From Tanypteryx hageni (taxonomy: Eukaryota; Arthropoda; Insecta; Odonata; Petaluridae), in the NCBI GenBank assembly GCA_028673005.1, contig CM054115.1, positions 60,142,907-60,206,906 on the forward strand: a DNA stretch of 64,000 nucleotides, given 5' to 3'. A model generated the notes under the pieces. That model had not been told where the DNA came from, ran no database searches, and saw only the letters and a list, made by a program, of their open reading frames with translations. A program made the translations under genes and the position numbers. Of this stretch, positions 11,666-22,620 are shown one piece after another (the first letter of the stretch is position 1; each line of letters begins with the position of its first letter).

Positions 11666-14600
11666 GTAAGGAGGCGATGAAGAGGTCTTTTGTGAAGAAA
11701 GGTCTTCTCGTCGACGGAAAATGGCGCTCTATCTGGGTGACGTAATGTCAGAAAGCCCGTAGATGTTGAACATGTATACTCATTATTTCATATCAGATGT
11801 AATTGAAAGCGTGTGATTTTATATCGCTATCGCCATTATGTTATGAGAAAAACGTTTTCTTATTGACATCAGTTTTTTCGAGATGTAAGATCGGAACAAA
11901 AAATAACAAAGATACGTGATATTCAGTATTCTTCTGTCGGCAATGACGTTTATATAGCGTGCTCATCCTTATAGAATAGCCTGGAGAACACGTTTTATCT
12001 AAACAACTTTCTCACTGGTTAGTTTGATTAAATTTACCGTTATTTAAACGGTAAAAATAAATGAGGGCTTATTTTTGACTAATTTGTGGTAATGAATGAA
12101 ATTAATGCATTTTACAGGAACTGTTAAATTAACTAAAATATGCCCTATATTTCTTTCTTTTTGAAACGCCTTCTCATTAAATGCATCACGTTATTTCGTT
12201 CTTATGGCCTTCATCACGAAGCGGTTTTAATGCTATTCAGTGTAGTCTTCGTAAACAGGATTTTTAAGGCATGCAAAATCTTGTTTGCGGATTTCCAGAA
12301 AAGCTTATGTCGAGAATTAAAGATCAAACTGGAGAGGACATGACCACGAGCGATAGGAAATTTTAAATATCATACCTCAAAAAACTGAATAATAAATGGG
12401 AATAAATTTTGTGATGAACGCAGGAAGTAACCATAGCAGCGATTTAAGAGTTGAATTATACCATTGGTCGAACCGCTGAGCCATCAAGAGATGAATATTT
12501 AAATGGTAGTAGGAAAAAGAATAGGCGATTGAGGAGGAGAAAAGGAAAAAGGGGATAGTAGATGCGAGAGAAGGAGAGAGGGGAGGGGTGCTGGAAGGAG
12601 AAGGGGATGAGCAAGGGAAGGATAGGGAAGAGAAAGGAAGAGAAGGTGGAAGGAGGAGGAGATAGGCAAGGGAATAGAGACGAAGGGGAAGAGTTTAATG
12701 AAATTGGAACTCTGCGGTGTTCTACAGTAAAGGTTGCCTTAAAGGACGCGGGATTGTTAAATAGGGGAAGTGGATGTGGTGGCCAGGTGGGGGGTGGCGT
12801 GGGAAACTTAAGGATTACGGGAATGTTATTGGTAGAGAAGAGAAGGAAGAGGAAGAAAGAATAAGGGATTATCCGAGAAAATCTTGATTGGATGTAAAAG
12901 GAATAGGGAGAGGAATTTTTCGAGTGTGCGACCACGATGGGAATGGAAAAAATTCGAAATTTACCTCAAGGTAAAAGCAATTTTACTCCAGCAGGGTCTT
13001 TTTTGTGTGCAAACGTATGAAGCGCGTGAGGCTAAGGAATTAGAAGAGAAAGAGATTGTCTCTTTGGGGCGTATTTTTGGCTTAGATTTGGTATTTAACC
13101 GACCGTTTTGACGATGAAAAAATCTTATCCGTAAGTTATTTAATTAATTAAAATACTTATTTAATCCAGGATGAAATACATTTCCAGTGCAGCTTACTTT
13201 ATAATCAAACGGATTTACCATTTTTTCATCGGCTTAGCTTTGAAAAGATGGCGTCATTTAAGCTCATCTTCGTGATTTTTTTCGAGCGAACAAATTTGTG
13301 AATAGACATCTACAGCGTGCTTGCTTCTTTTCCCTTCGTCGTTTTTTTTTCAAATTTCATGCATACATTAAAAATTCTATTTAATTGAATTCTATAAGGA
13401 AAAACACACGTAAACGCTAATGCGAGGTTAAATAATACTTTATTGCTCTTGTTAAATACAAATATATTTTTGAAAGCGTATATGAAAGCTATGTGTATAA
13501 TATTGGATTATTTGATTTATTCCTTATAGTACTGGAAAATGTTTCAATATCAAATACCATAGTAGATAAAATTTACACACTGTGCCCCTCCGATAGTAAT
13601 TTAAAAAATGTAGGCAAATCTGATGATAAATTACCACTGTTTCCGGCTGCTTTGTAGCCAAAGTGCATATCTGGTCTTCGTAACCATTTTACGAATATCG
13701 AACAGGCATATTTTGCCAATTTGATATTATCCTTAAGGCGAGCTCAAATGTTTTCGAATTGAACGAATTTAATGGAGAAATTTAATAACACCTGAGTTTT
13801 TAACGCTATAGTATATGTGACTGTATTTCCATTTTTCTTACAAAAATTAAAAATCATAAATTATCCGTTAAAAAAGGGTAAATCTGTTCTGATTTGGAAT
13901 GTAACCATAAAATTCCGAGATGAAGCTATTCATTACCCATCGTTCTCAATCCATCCGTAAATTAACTCGCTTCGCCCATTTATTTTCCCATCGTCTTATA
14001 ATGCCAGACTAATTGTGAGGCCGATTTTTTTTTGCTTTCACGCACCGAAACTTTAATATTTTTTCCAATCATCTTAGGTGGAAATTGGCCTGAAATTTTT
14101 CGGTCAATTTCGGACAATAACTCCTACCTCCTTGGAGAAAAATCCGAGAAATATATTTTCTCTTAAATTTGGGAACTCCTTGATGCAATCTCCTGGAGCG
14201 CCGGATTAATTTTTCTCCGCCTCTCATACCAAAGATGCCCCAATCCGCAATCCCCTCAACCTTAATCTCGGAGTTTATTGATTCTTCTCCTCCCCTGGTA
14301 ACGAACTTATTTATGAGTCACGTTCTGCCCCAATAACCGCTTCGACCGGCGTGGGAAACTGATTTCGAGGGTGGATGTCGGGGAAGGTACCGATGATGAG
14401 AAGGTACTTAAAGAAAAAAATAAGAAAATTCACTATAACGAGATAGAGATTTGCATTCAATTTATTAAATTTACCTTAAAGTTAAAAATTTTATCTATAC
14501 TATATGAGTGCTTCTTAATTATGATATGTAATATAGGATGATAATAATGTTTAGGCACTTTGAGATGAGCTAGAGACTTGAAATTTAGCAAGAATATAGG

Positions 14601-14948
14601 TTTTAGTCGCAACCAAACAAGGTTCTCAGTCCTAATTTTACGAGGTTTCATAATCTCTACCATAAATATGTTGAAGAATTTGTTTGTTTGTTTGTGCATT
14701 TATGCGGCAACAACTACAGAACGTAAAAGCAAGATGAAGGCGCCATTTTAACCGCATTAAAAAGTTAAGCAAAATGATAGGATTTTTAAAGCGATTTGAA
14801 CTACATTTTTCATTTTTTAAATGTTTTTCTCTTTTAATTTTTCCCATTTAAATAACACGGGAATGAGCGTATTGTTGGATTAAAAATCTTCTTGACGACT
14901 GTTATAAACAATACCTAATATTAACTAAAATAAATAATATATACCTGA
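11666..14948. other. non-coding region with purine-rich block
   Basis: No supported gene. A strongly G/A-rich block lies at about 12490-12870. The Lys/Arg/Glu/Gly-rich plus-strand frame and the Phe/Pro/Ser-rich minus-strand frame there are low-complexity artefacts. The remainder is AT-rich. Confidence 0.5.
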
Positions 14949-16042
14949 TCCTATAAATAAAAGAGAATGTTCGTCTGTCTGTCTGTGACAGCCATAACTC
15001 TTCAGAAAATAAACTAGGAGCTTCAAACTTTGACAGCAGCTTTAGGTTGATACTGAGAGTTGCAATGCCAAAAATAATTTAACTCGGCCCACGGGGGGCC
15101 GAGAGTCCCCATTGTTGGTCCAAACGGCGGTTTTTTAAGATATCTCAGCAACCAATTGACCGATTTTGATGAATTCTCCAGTAATATCAATGTTTTGATG
15201 AGATACACCTTCGAACCCAAAATGGATCAAATCTGTCTGCGGGGTCAAGGATCGTAATGTAGGGTCGATCCAAATTTCACGATTTCGAGGGGTCCCCATG
15301 GAACGGTCGGTCGAAATTTCGCGTCTGCCTATACATATATACCTATCAGGGAGGATCTGGCTTAACCAATTTCAACCAAATGAAGTAGGTACATAAAATA
15401 TCAACATAAATACATGACCAATATGACATATCTGTACCGGATAGACCAAGCCACAATTGCAAAATAAAATTTTCTGTAGTTATGCTTTTGGGAGGAAATG
15501 GCCTAACCTAATTAAACCAAGTTTGGTATATAGAATTTTCACAGAAATTCATGGCAAAATGCTATACTTCGACCCGATTAACTAAGGAGGGGTGCCACAA
15601 TTGCAAAGCTTAACTTTTTGGTAATTATGAATGAGGAAGGAATTGGCCGAACCGATTTCAACGAAATTTTGCATGAAGGAGTTGTGCAAGATAAAAAAAA
15701 ACAAAAATAAGATTTTTAGGATAGATATACAAAGCAGTGTTGCCAAAATAAATGTTATAATAATTTTCTTTTTATAAGTGTTTGTGTTAAACTGTCCGCA
15801 TCGATTTTAACAATATTATAATATTTATTATATACAGATATATAAAGCCATAATAGCATATTTGGACCGGATAAACTAAATGACTATGGATTTGGAAGGA
15901 ATTGACTCAACGGATGTCAACTAAATTTTTTATATATGGTTTTTACAAAATACCATAATGAAATCAAGATTTTTAAAGTAGAGCTTAATAGCAGAGCTAC
16001 CACAATTAATAAATAATAAAAATAGTTTGCAACTTAAAAGAA

Positions 16043-16077
16043 AACTTTCCCGAGCATAGCCGGGCGTTTCTGTTAGT
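16043..16077 (+). repeat. internal Helitron 3'-end-like hairpin
   Basis: CCCGAGCATAGCCGGG forms a short GC-rich hairpin, and about 12 nt downstream lies CTGTTAG followed by T. This is the spacing expected for a Helitron 3' terminus with a degenerate CTAG. It suggests an element of about 1.13 kb (14949-16076), with the downstream DNA either captured after read-through or contributed by a second element. Confidence 0.45.
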
Positions 16078-16599
16078 ATCAACTAAAGTAGGGAAGAAAG
16101 AAACACTAAGGTTATTCAAAGAAGGGCAATCACCAAAAAAATATAAATCTGGCTAATTATTTCAATTGGTAAATGAAAGACAGTTTTTATGTGCAATTTT
16201 AAGTGCTTTCGTTCTCTAGAAACTTTTTATTTATTCTGCATATTCTCTATACTTAATAGACAGCAAAGTATGTTTTTCATTAACATTGAAAATGAGTAAA
16301 GTGGAAGATATCTCCGAAGGTAAAATATGAGAACTTCTATAGCAATTATTTAATTTGGACCAACATTTACAATCGTTAACTCTTCCTCCCTTGAACATCT
16401 ATATGTACATTTTGCTTTCCTATCAAATGAAAATTTGTATTCAGCAATTAAGCCAATTATACTTATTAAATTATAATAACACTTTTAATGTCATACCAAC
16501 ACTTTTTATCGCCAATTTCGGCTTCAAAGTCCAGGAAGTCATTTCGTATCGTAGGTTTGACTTTAAAATATTCACGTGACAAATTAGACCCACAAAATC

Positions 16600-16970
16600 A
16601 GAAAATTAAATTTCCTACAACTTTTATTCCAATACATTTTTACATATATCAAATATTAAAGCAAATATTTCAAAATAACGAATAAGTGACAAGAGAAAAC
16701 ACCAACTTCCGGTTGACCGATTATTACCAAAAACTAATCAGTTCTTGTGACTTTCATGTGTAAAATATAAAATTTCGCATTGACATGATTAATAATTTTT
16801 GAGTTAGAGCACTCTAAAAAAAGCTGTCACACACACAGACATCATCAAGAAAATGGTCAAAACGTGTTCAGGGGACCTCAAAACGTGTATTTCCATTGAA
16901 ATCTCGAAATCGATTTTTTTCATGAAAACAATACTTTTCTCTATACTACGTATGGAGAAATTAAAAATAC
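16600..16970 (-). repeat. interspersed repeat family A, copy 2
   Basis: The reverse complement reads CTCCATACGTAGTATAGAG, then TTTTCATGAAAAAAATCGA, the GAGGTCCCCTGAACACGTTTT block, a short GT run, and continues through AACCGGAAGT into AAATATTTGCTTTAATATTTGA, matching 34190-34570. The copy lies inside the outer Helitron interval, downstream of its internal 3'-like end. Confidence 0.65.
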
Positions 16971-17166
16971 AGCCGCCAAATTTGTCGATAAATAATGCAA
17001 AAAAATATTTATTTGGGCAAAATACGAGAAGACAAGAAATATTGAATACCATTAAGCACTACGATAAAAATTAACCTGGTTTCATTACTTGGTTTTATTC
17101 TCAAATCTTCCTCAATATTTTTGTTTTGACTTAAAAACTCGAGTAACGCCGGGTAATTTCAGCTAG

Positions 17167-17972
17167 TCTAAAATAAGCAAAGTGATCTGAATTGCTTGCA
17201 GAATGTAAGCAGCTTTTACTAGTACGAAAATCATTATAAATAAAGAGATGTTAGTAAATCTTCTATATGCATCACCGGCAACATAAGATTCAGAAGCACA
17301 TTTCTGCTATCGCTGAGAGGAAGCAACATGCTTGAAGGGAAAGGTAGAATTAAAGGTGGATAGAGAATTGAAGGGAGAGAGGGAGTAGAGCGGGAGGGAG
17401 GGAGAATGGGAAATATTTTTATTTTAATTTGATACTTTATTCGTGCATAACCTTCATTTTAGGCGTTCAACTACACTAATGTTATAATAAATCAGTTATA
17501 AAGATATAATATTTGTAAACACCTGAGACATATATGAATCATGTTGAACATTTAATTGTCTATGTTCTTGTTGATTCTTCCTCAGATGCGATGTGCAATA
17601 ATACGAAAGTATCTTTAAGCAGAAATTAACATATGTCCGTTAATGTCGCGAATTCACCATTCAAGATGCAGTAAGTGTAGGGTTAATAAGTTTGCATAAC
17701 AGCAGTAGAAAAACCATAGTTTAAACTCGATGCTGACTGATGAGATGGTTCGGAGAATATGTGAAATGTCATGATGCCTTAGGAAAGAGTTAAGAGGAAG
17801 ATTAGAGAGGGCGAGAGAATAATTGGAAGGCAGGATGGGAGAAGTTAGTTGTCGAAGGCGTATGAGGATGTTGCAATGAATATCCCCGGTGAAAGATAGT
17901 TAAAGGGGAAGTTACTGGAGAATGCTTAACTCGAAAGTTAGTCTAAAGGTTAGCTGGGGGAGGCAAAAAGGT
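17167..17972. other. non-coding region
   Basis: No supported gene. Purine-rich stretches at about 17330-17420 and 17760-17960 flank AT-rich DNA. Confidence 0.5.
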
Positions 17973-17980
17973 GGTTAGGC

Positions 17981-18787
17981 TAGGGTGACCAAATTCTGAG
18001 TAAGTAAAACCGGGACACAACGTGTACTGGGGAAGAAAAACCAGGACATAACCAGGACAGTATAAGATCATTAGTTTTTTGTCGCTTACATGCCAAATAG
18101 ATAAATTCTGCGTAGCTTGGTCATGATTTTCTTGACAAAGTAGCCCATAATTCTTTTCAAATCCTAACATTATGTGCACAAAATTATTATAGAATTGGTC
18201 AGAAAATTAATGGAAACAAATATTTCAAAGTCATATTTACCGTATTTTCGGGTTATAAAACGCACCGCAAGTTTTTAGAAAATTTTCCAGATAAAAAGGT
18301 ATTTTGGTTCACCAAAGCATTTAGGAAAGGCCACGTCGGGTATCATTTCTAGCCGTGGTTAAATCCGTATCTGGCAACATTCAAAAAAATATTATATCGT
18401 GTTAACAGTTAAATATAACGTTTTAGTTAAACTTAATTCGTGAAAGTAAACAAGGGTGATCTACAACATAAATAGTTGCTTCCAAAATCGTATAGCTAAA
18501 TGTGGCCTGCGTGCATTCGGCTGTTGGAGTGCGCTGCACACCTCGCACCTATAGGCACTCCTTACGGATTGCAATTATTTAAACTTAATTTAAAGATGAG
18601 ATTTTAATTTATAATAAAGGGATTGTTTGTTTATTAACATAACTGGTGTAATGTGATTTATTATTCTATATTTAAGACAAAATTAAAAATATTTTTTAAT
18701 GGGACAAATACTAAACCAGACGGGACGCCGAGATAACATCTAAAATTCGGTACTGCCACGGCTAAACCGGGACGTATGGTCACCCTA
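17981..18787. mobile_element. non-autonomous hAT-type element
   Basis: Terminal inverted repeats TAGGGTGACCA and TGGTCACCCTA bound an 807-bp element. It is flanked by 8-bp duplications GGTTAGGC (17973-17980) and GGATAGGC (18788-18795), seven of eight bases identical. An 8-bp duplication and a YAGGG start are typical of hAT transposons. Subterminal ACCGGGAC and ACCAGGAC words repeat, probably transposase binding sites. There is no transposase coding, so it depended on a helper. Confidence 0.8.
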
Positions 18788-18795
18788 GGATAGGC

Positions 18796-20182
18796 AGGTC
18801 TAGAATGAAGAGGGGTAATGCGAGAGGTAAAAAGATGGAAATAACGAGACAGTGGAGAGGAGGTGGTTTAGGTAGCGGATAAGTAAATTAAGACAGGGAG
18901 AGACAGTTTAGGGAGGAAGAGATGGTTAGAGAGGGGAAAGCTCGCGGATTAAGGGTAGTTAAGAGAGTAATTTAGACGGGCGGTTAAGAGATAGGAGGAC
19001 ATCGGGAAGAATGGAAGGGCAAAGACCTCTTAAAGGTTAGAGGGTTAAGGGAAAGAGATGAAGTAATACATAAGTCTGCATCTGCCGTATCCTCCCTCAT
19101 TGCAGTTCTTCTTATTCCTCCGAACAATTGAGTCTGGGAATGAATCGAGGGGAGACGGGTTTAGGAGGGAGAAATAAGATGAGAAAAAATCCTATGAGAA
19201 CGAAGGGAGAGAAAAAAAACTCCCCGCCAAAGAAAAGCGTAAAAAAAGAAAACGAGAGGTTGAAAAAACTAAGATAAAAAAGAGCGGTTGAAAATCGGAA
19301 ACCAGATCACGTCGACGGAGAATCCTTAATGGGATAGCGGCCCGTGTATCTTCAAGCCTTTCAGGAGATGCCACCTCTAGAGAGAAAGAGAGGAAAAAAA
19401 GACTCGAAAAAAACCTTTCCTGGGAAACAATTTTTCTTACCGTTTCCCCCCTTCCGTATTTCCATATCCCACCTCTTTTACTCCCCTCCTCCTCCCCTCT
19501 TATTCCATCTCTCTTATTCTGCCTCCCTCATTGCCTCACGGTAGGCCGCAAGAAAGCGTTTCGTATAAGGGAATTTCCATTGTTTCTTCTCGGTCCGTAT
19601 TTATCGCCCTCTGGGTCGCGAGAAGGCTTTTGTGTGCGCATGGCCTAAATTAACGGCCTCGACGATTGTTTATGGTACTTCTTATTCCACGAATTTTTCA
19701 CTCCTCTCTCTCTCTCGCTCTCTCTCTCACTCTCTCTCTCTCTCTCTCTCTCTGCGAGAATATATATCGCGCCATCAAAAACGTTCTGATTTTTATTTTG
19801 TTTCCTCCCATCACAAAGTGCCGCCGGCATTTACTCGAGGCGAGTGCGTATGAATATTTAAAGGTAAAGGAGAAATGAGAGTCAGCGTCACAGCGCGATC
19901 AGAAATTTGTTCGAGGATCGGTCCGCCGTGAAAACAAAATGCATGTCTCGTTTCAATTATGGTTAACGCCGTCTCGATTTGATAATGATTTGTTTTTTTT
20001 TCAATTATACTGCAGGATTAATTCGAAATTATCGACGTGTGATAAAAGAACATTGTTCATTGGTCGAAGTCAATTTCTTAATTTCATGAAAACGTGTCAA
20101 GTGCTGAAAAATCAAGATTCGTCCCACGAGGGTGTTTCATGATAATGTAAAAGCAAAATTTAATATTTAATAAAGGAAATTT
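18796..20182. other. non-coding region, purine-rich then CT microsatellite
   Basis: About 18800-19200 is G/A-rich. A (CT)n tract with interruptions runs at about 19703-19753. Nothing here resembles a gene. Confidence 0.5.
19703..19753. repeat. (CT)n microsatellite
   Basis: A run of CTCTCTCT words with a few CG and CA interruptions. Open frames on either strand encode only Ser/Leu or Arg/Glu repeats. Confidence 0.85.
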
Positions 20183-20188
20183 TATATT
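20183..20188. repeat. Polinton target-site duplication, left
   Basis: TATATT directly before the left inverted repeat. It is identical to the 6 bases after the right inverted repeat (33853-33858). Six-base duplications are the rule for Polintons with retroviral-type integrase. Confidence 0.9.
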
Positions 20189-20465
20189 AGTAGGAATAAA
20201 AAGCGGCTTTTGGGACAACCTTGACCATGAATTGGCGAATACGTGTGTGAACTGACCTATACGTGGACTGTGTTGTGTTCTGCGTAAGTCATTGACCTTG
20301 TCGTAGGTCTGGTTGGGTCATTGGCCTGGTAGTGTGTATGATGTAGGTGGGATTTTGTTAAAAAGCGGGGATTGGGACAACCTAGTCTGTGAATTGGCGA
20401 ATATTGAATTGGCGAATACGTGTGTGAACTGACCGTGTTGAGTTCTGCGTAAGTCCTTGTCGTAG

Positions 20466-20695
20466 GTCATTGGTCTGGTTGTGTGTATGATTAAGGTGTG
20501 ATTCTGTGTGTGTTTAGCGATGATGTAGTGGAATGATGTGATATTGTGTAAGGTAATGGTATTGGTTTTGCGTTAGTGTGGTCATTGGTCTGGTTGTGTG
20601 TATGATTCAGGTGTGATTCTGCGTGTGTTTAGCGATGATGTTGTGGAATGATGTGATATTGTGTAAGGTCATGGTACTGGTTTTGCGTTATTGTT
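20466..20695 (+). repeat. 115-bp tandem duplication in the left TIR
   Basis: Two diverged copies (20466-20580 and 20581-20695) starting GTCATTGGTCTGGTTGTG. The mirror copies lie in the right TIR. Confidence 0.8.
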
Positions 20696-20705
20696 GATAT
20701 TCGCA

Positions 20706-20887
20706 TGGAAGTTGAATGACCCTTTCGCTTCTGCGTCATTCGTTGACCCTAATTTTCGCAATGTTTACATGTTTGAGGTGTGTATGTGTAAAGATGTGGA
20801 AGTTGAATGACCCTTTCGCTTCTGCGTCATTCGTTGACCCTAATTTTCGCAATGTTTACATGTTTGAGGTGTGTATGTGTAAAGATG
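20706..20887 (+). repeat. 91-bp tandem duplication in the left TIR
   Basis: Two essentially identical 91-bp units (20706-20796 and 20797-20887) starting TGGAAGTTGAATGACCC. The mirror copies lie in the right TIR. A third array with about 94-bp spacing (TTTTGCAGxGTCATTGACC at 20890 and 20984) follows. Confidence 0.85.
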
Positions 20888-21023
20888 TGATTTTGCAGGG
20901 TCATTGACCAAGTGGTAGGTTTGTTTCGGTCATTGGCCTTGTTGTGGGTATGATAGAGGTGCGTGATGAAGTGTAAAGATGTGATTTTGCAGAGTCATTG
21001 ACCTAGTGATAGGCCTGTTTCGG

Positions 21024-21470
21024 TCATTGCGTGTTTTTATATTCGAATACGTGAAAAACGTCTACAATATTGTCTGATATGTGTCTTACTTTTGCTTCCA
21101 ATTTTCTCTTCGCAAATCCGAGAAGTGATGCTATCGAACCATGTTTAGTAAAATCCACCTCAAAGTTACAAGTCAATGCTGAACGTAAAGTATTATTATT
21201 TGCTTCGATCTTTATTGCATCTTTTCCTAAAACACTTTGTAAATATTCGTTTAAATCATCAATTTCATATGTTCCTGTTGGTATTACCACAGAATTTCCG
21301 CTTCCATAGTGGAAGGTATTGTTCCCATCGAACACGTTAGGTATTGTATAATAAGTTTCTAAACTCACACATCCTATGCTATAATTTTTATCAGCATCCA
21401 AGGTGATCTCGGGAAAATAATCAGCATTAAGAGTGGATGTTTTACCCGTAAACGTTAACGTCCAAGACAT
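21024..21470 (-). CDS. truncated penton/minor-capsid-like protein
   Basis: A 148-residue protein starting MSWTLTFTGKTS. The N-terminal pattern (small Ser/Thr-rich strand, YFPEITLD, then IGCVSLETYYTIPNV, NNTFHYG and a VIPTGTYEIDDL strand) is one I associate with the Polinton minor capsid (penton) protein family, which has a single jelly-roll fold. Family members continue well beyond the KHGSIASLLGF segment. This one ends about 25 residues later, its last 8 codons lying in the inverted repeat, so the C-terminal half is gone. The ATG follows the protease stop by 2 nt (TAG-TC-ATG), suggesting coupled translation. The truncation probably abolishes penton assembly. The assignment rests on remembered family pattern, not a search. 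Confidence 0.6.
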   Translation of the reverse strand: MSWTLTFTGKTSTLNADYFPEITLDADKNYSIGCVSLETYYTIPNVFDGNNTFHYGSGNSVVIPTGTYEIDDLNEYLQSVLGKDAIKIEANNNTLRSALTCNFEVDFTKHGSIASLLGFAKRKLEAKVRHISDNIVDVFHVFEYKNTQ

Positions 21471-21472
21471 GA

Positions 21473-21766
21473 CTAATTACAATTCCAGATGTTTGCATCT
21501 TTATTCAAAAATTTTAAACATAAATGACCGCAATTTACAGCTTTTGTTTTCTGATATCTATCTCTGTTATAATGAATCGTGCTATTTTTAAAATAATTTA
21601 GGAGTTCTGTAGGTGGTGGAAGATTTCCAAAACTGTCAAAGTAATCAACATGTTTGCCCGTTTTTCTGTAACACACCCAATGTGTTCCCGCCCCATCAGA
21701 GTCATCCAAATTTACAATACCACTCTCATTAGACCACGGCGATCGTAAAGGCAATCCGTCTCTCAT
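21473..21766 (-). CDS. adenain-like cysteine protease (PRO)
   Basis: A maturation protease of the adenovirus endopeptidase (Ulp1-like) fold. Counting from the ATG at 21766, the visible catalytic residues are His29 in GTHWVCY, Asp44 in YFDSFG and Cys79 in AVNCGHLCL, in the adenain order. The conserved GIVNLDDS lead-in is present. From the ATG the protein is 97 residues, short for the family. The frame stays open upstream to 21859 and carries residues typical of the N-terminus (DLLHYVKKL), but no ATG lies there and a stop precedes it inside an A11 tract shared with the upstream gene. Full-length product may therefore need a frameshift; see findings. It would cleave virion precursors, probably including the PLA2-domain protein. 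Confidence 0.85.
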   Translation of the reverse strand: MRDGLPLRSPWSNESGIVNLDDSDGAGTHWVCYRKTGKHVDYFDSFGNLPPPTELLNYFKNSTIHYNRDRYQKTKAVNCGHLCLKFLNKDANIWNCN

Positions 21767-21852
21767 AAATACGCCTCGAAAATTTGGAATATTTAACTTC
21801 TTAACATAGTGAAGTAGATCAAAATTGGAGAGCGCTCTCTTAGGTAACCTAC

Positions 21853-22620
21853 TTAAAAGTTTTTTTTTTTATTCGGTGGTGAAATGTATAAGCCTAATCC
21901 CTTCTTATATGGTTTCATATAGAGCCCTTTCCCACGCAACGCTATTGCTTCCATTCTAGCATTATGTCTTTTCGATTCTTCCAATCTCTTTTTTGCGGCA
22001 TTTGCCTCAGAAGCAGCTTTTATTATACCTGATGCACCACCTGCCAAACCACCTAATGCTGACAACCCTGCAAATAAAGGTATTAGTGGGATAATTCCTC
22101 CAGTCTTTGGAATTGGTATAACTCTAGGCGTAGTATATTTACTCCTTTTCTTTTTCACATCCCTTCGAATAACATTAAGTGTTAATTTAGCAGCCTGATT
22201 GAGGTTTTTATTTTTCAAGTTTTTCATTGCTACTCGAGCTCTCCGCATGATATTTCTAAAACAGTTAGACTTTCTAGTTCCACTACCCACCTTCACTTTT
22301 GCTTTCATTATATTCGTAACTATACCTGCAGATATCTTTTCACCTAAACTCGCGTCTTTTGATTTTACACGTTGCCAAGCCTTTTCGGCTAGATCGAGGT
22401 CGGCTTTATATCTATCAGATAAATCTTTAGATTTAGAGTATGCTATGTCGTGTTGTTTACAATAAGCATCTAGTGGATTTATACCTTGATCTCCTCTTGC
22501 AAGACGTTGTTTTAATTTCGTCCCTGGACCACAGAATTGGTACCCTGGTAAATGAAGCTCAAATGGTAACTTATTAATGACACTATTCACCAGTCCTTTT
22601 CCAGATGCGTACCGACTCAT
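21853..22620 (-). CDS. PLA2-domain virion protein with glycine-rich hydrophobic segment
   Basis: Residues 25-90 match the phospholipase A2-like domain seen in parvovirus VP1 and some Polinton proteins: a Ca-binding loop YQFCGPGTKL (27-36) and the catalytic His-Asp pair in HDIAY (57-61). A Lys/Arg-rich middle follows (about 110-165). Next is a hydrophobic Gly/Ala/Leu segment (174-203, GGIIPLIPLFAGLSALGGLA and onward), then a charged helix and paired GKGLY and KKGLGLY motifs (230-245). The combination suggests a protein carried inside the virion that attacks membranes during entry, in the spirit of adenovirus pVI. The hydrophobic segment may be membrane-lytic rather than a stable anchor. It is divergent from the packaging ATPase with 65 bp between them, and its 3' end overlaps the protease frame at an A11 run. 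Confidence 0.75.
   Translation of the reverse strand: MSRYASGKGLVNSVINKLPFELHLPGYQFCGPGTKLKQRLARGDQGINPLDAYCKQHDIAYSKSKDLSDRYKADLDLAEKAWQRVKSKDASLGEKISAGIVTNIMKAKVKVGSGTRKSNCFRNIMRRARVAMKNLKNKNLNQAAKLTLNVIRRDVKKKRSKYTTPRVIPIPKTGGIIPLIPLFAGLSALGGLAGGASGIIKAASEANAAKKRLEESKRHNARMEAIALRGKGLYMKPYKKGLGLYISPPNKKKNF
21859..21871 (-). promoter_or_regulatory. A11-C slippery tract between PLA2-like and protease frames
   Basis: On the minus strand the PLA2-like frame reads its last codons through eleven A residues followed by C. In frame this contains A-AAA-AAC, a canonical -1 ribosomal frameshift heptamer. A -1 shift here enters the open protease frame; with no shift translation stops two codons later. 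A one-base change in homopolymer length would also join the frames, so mutation, sequencing error and transcriptional slippage remain alternatives. Confidence 0.45.

Larger units (their letters stand above)
14949..17166 (+). mobile_element. non-autonomous Helitron-like element (or two in tandem)
   Basis: The sequence begins TCCTATAAATAAAAG after an A at 14948 and ends in CAGCTAG followed by T at 17167. This matches the Helitron hallmarks: 5' TC, 3' CTAG, insertion between A and T with no target duplication. Close to the 3' end is a weak hairpin (ACTCG pairing with CGGGT at about 17137-17154). A TCTGTCTGTCTG run near the 5' end is common in such families. No Rep/helicase coding remains, so it is non-autonomous. 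A second 3'-end-like structure lies at about 16049-16076 (CCCG hairpin CGGG, then CTGTTAG). Confidence 0.65.
20189..21048 (+). repeat. Polinton left terminal inverted repeat (860 bp)
   Basis: Pairs base for base with 32993-33852 wherever I compared them, including a short fortuitous open frame found identically in both. It begins AGTAGGAATAAAAAGCGG. The interior is built of GTGTATGATT-, GGTCATTGG- and GTCATTGACC-type words in partial tandem copies. The inner edge lies 24 bases inside the 3' end of the penton-like gene. Confidence 0.95.

Noticed and set aside
12456..12935. 159-codon Phe/Pro/Ser-rich minus-strand frame
   Set aside because: Antisense of a purine-rich block; no domain or codon signal.
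20716..20907. 63-codon open frame in the left TIR, repeated identically at 33134-33325
   Set aside because: It lies wholly within the 91-bp tandem repeats and owes its duplication to the TIR; its peptide is itself a tandem repeat with no domain.
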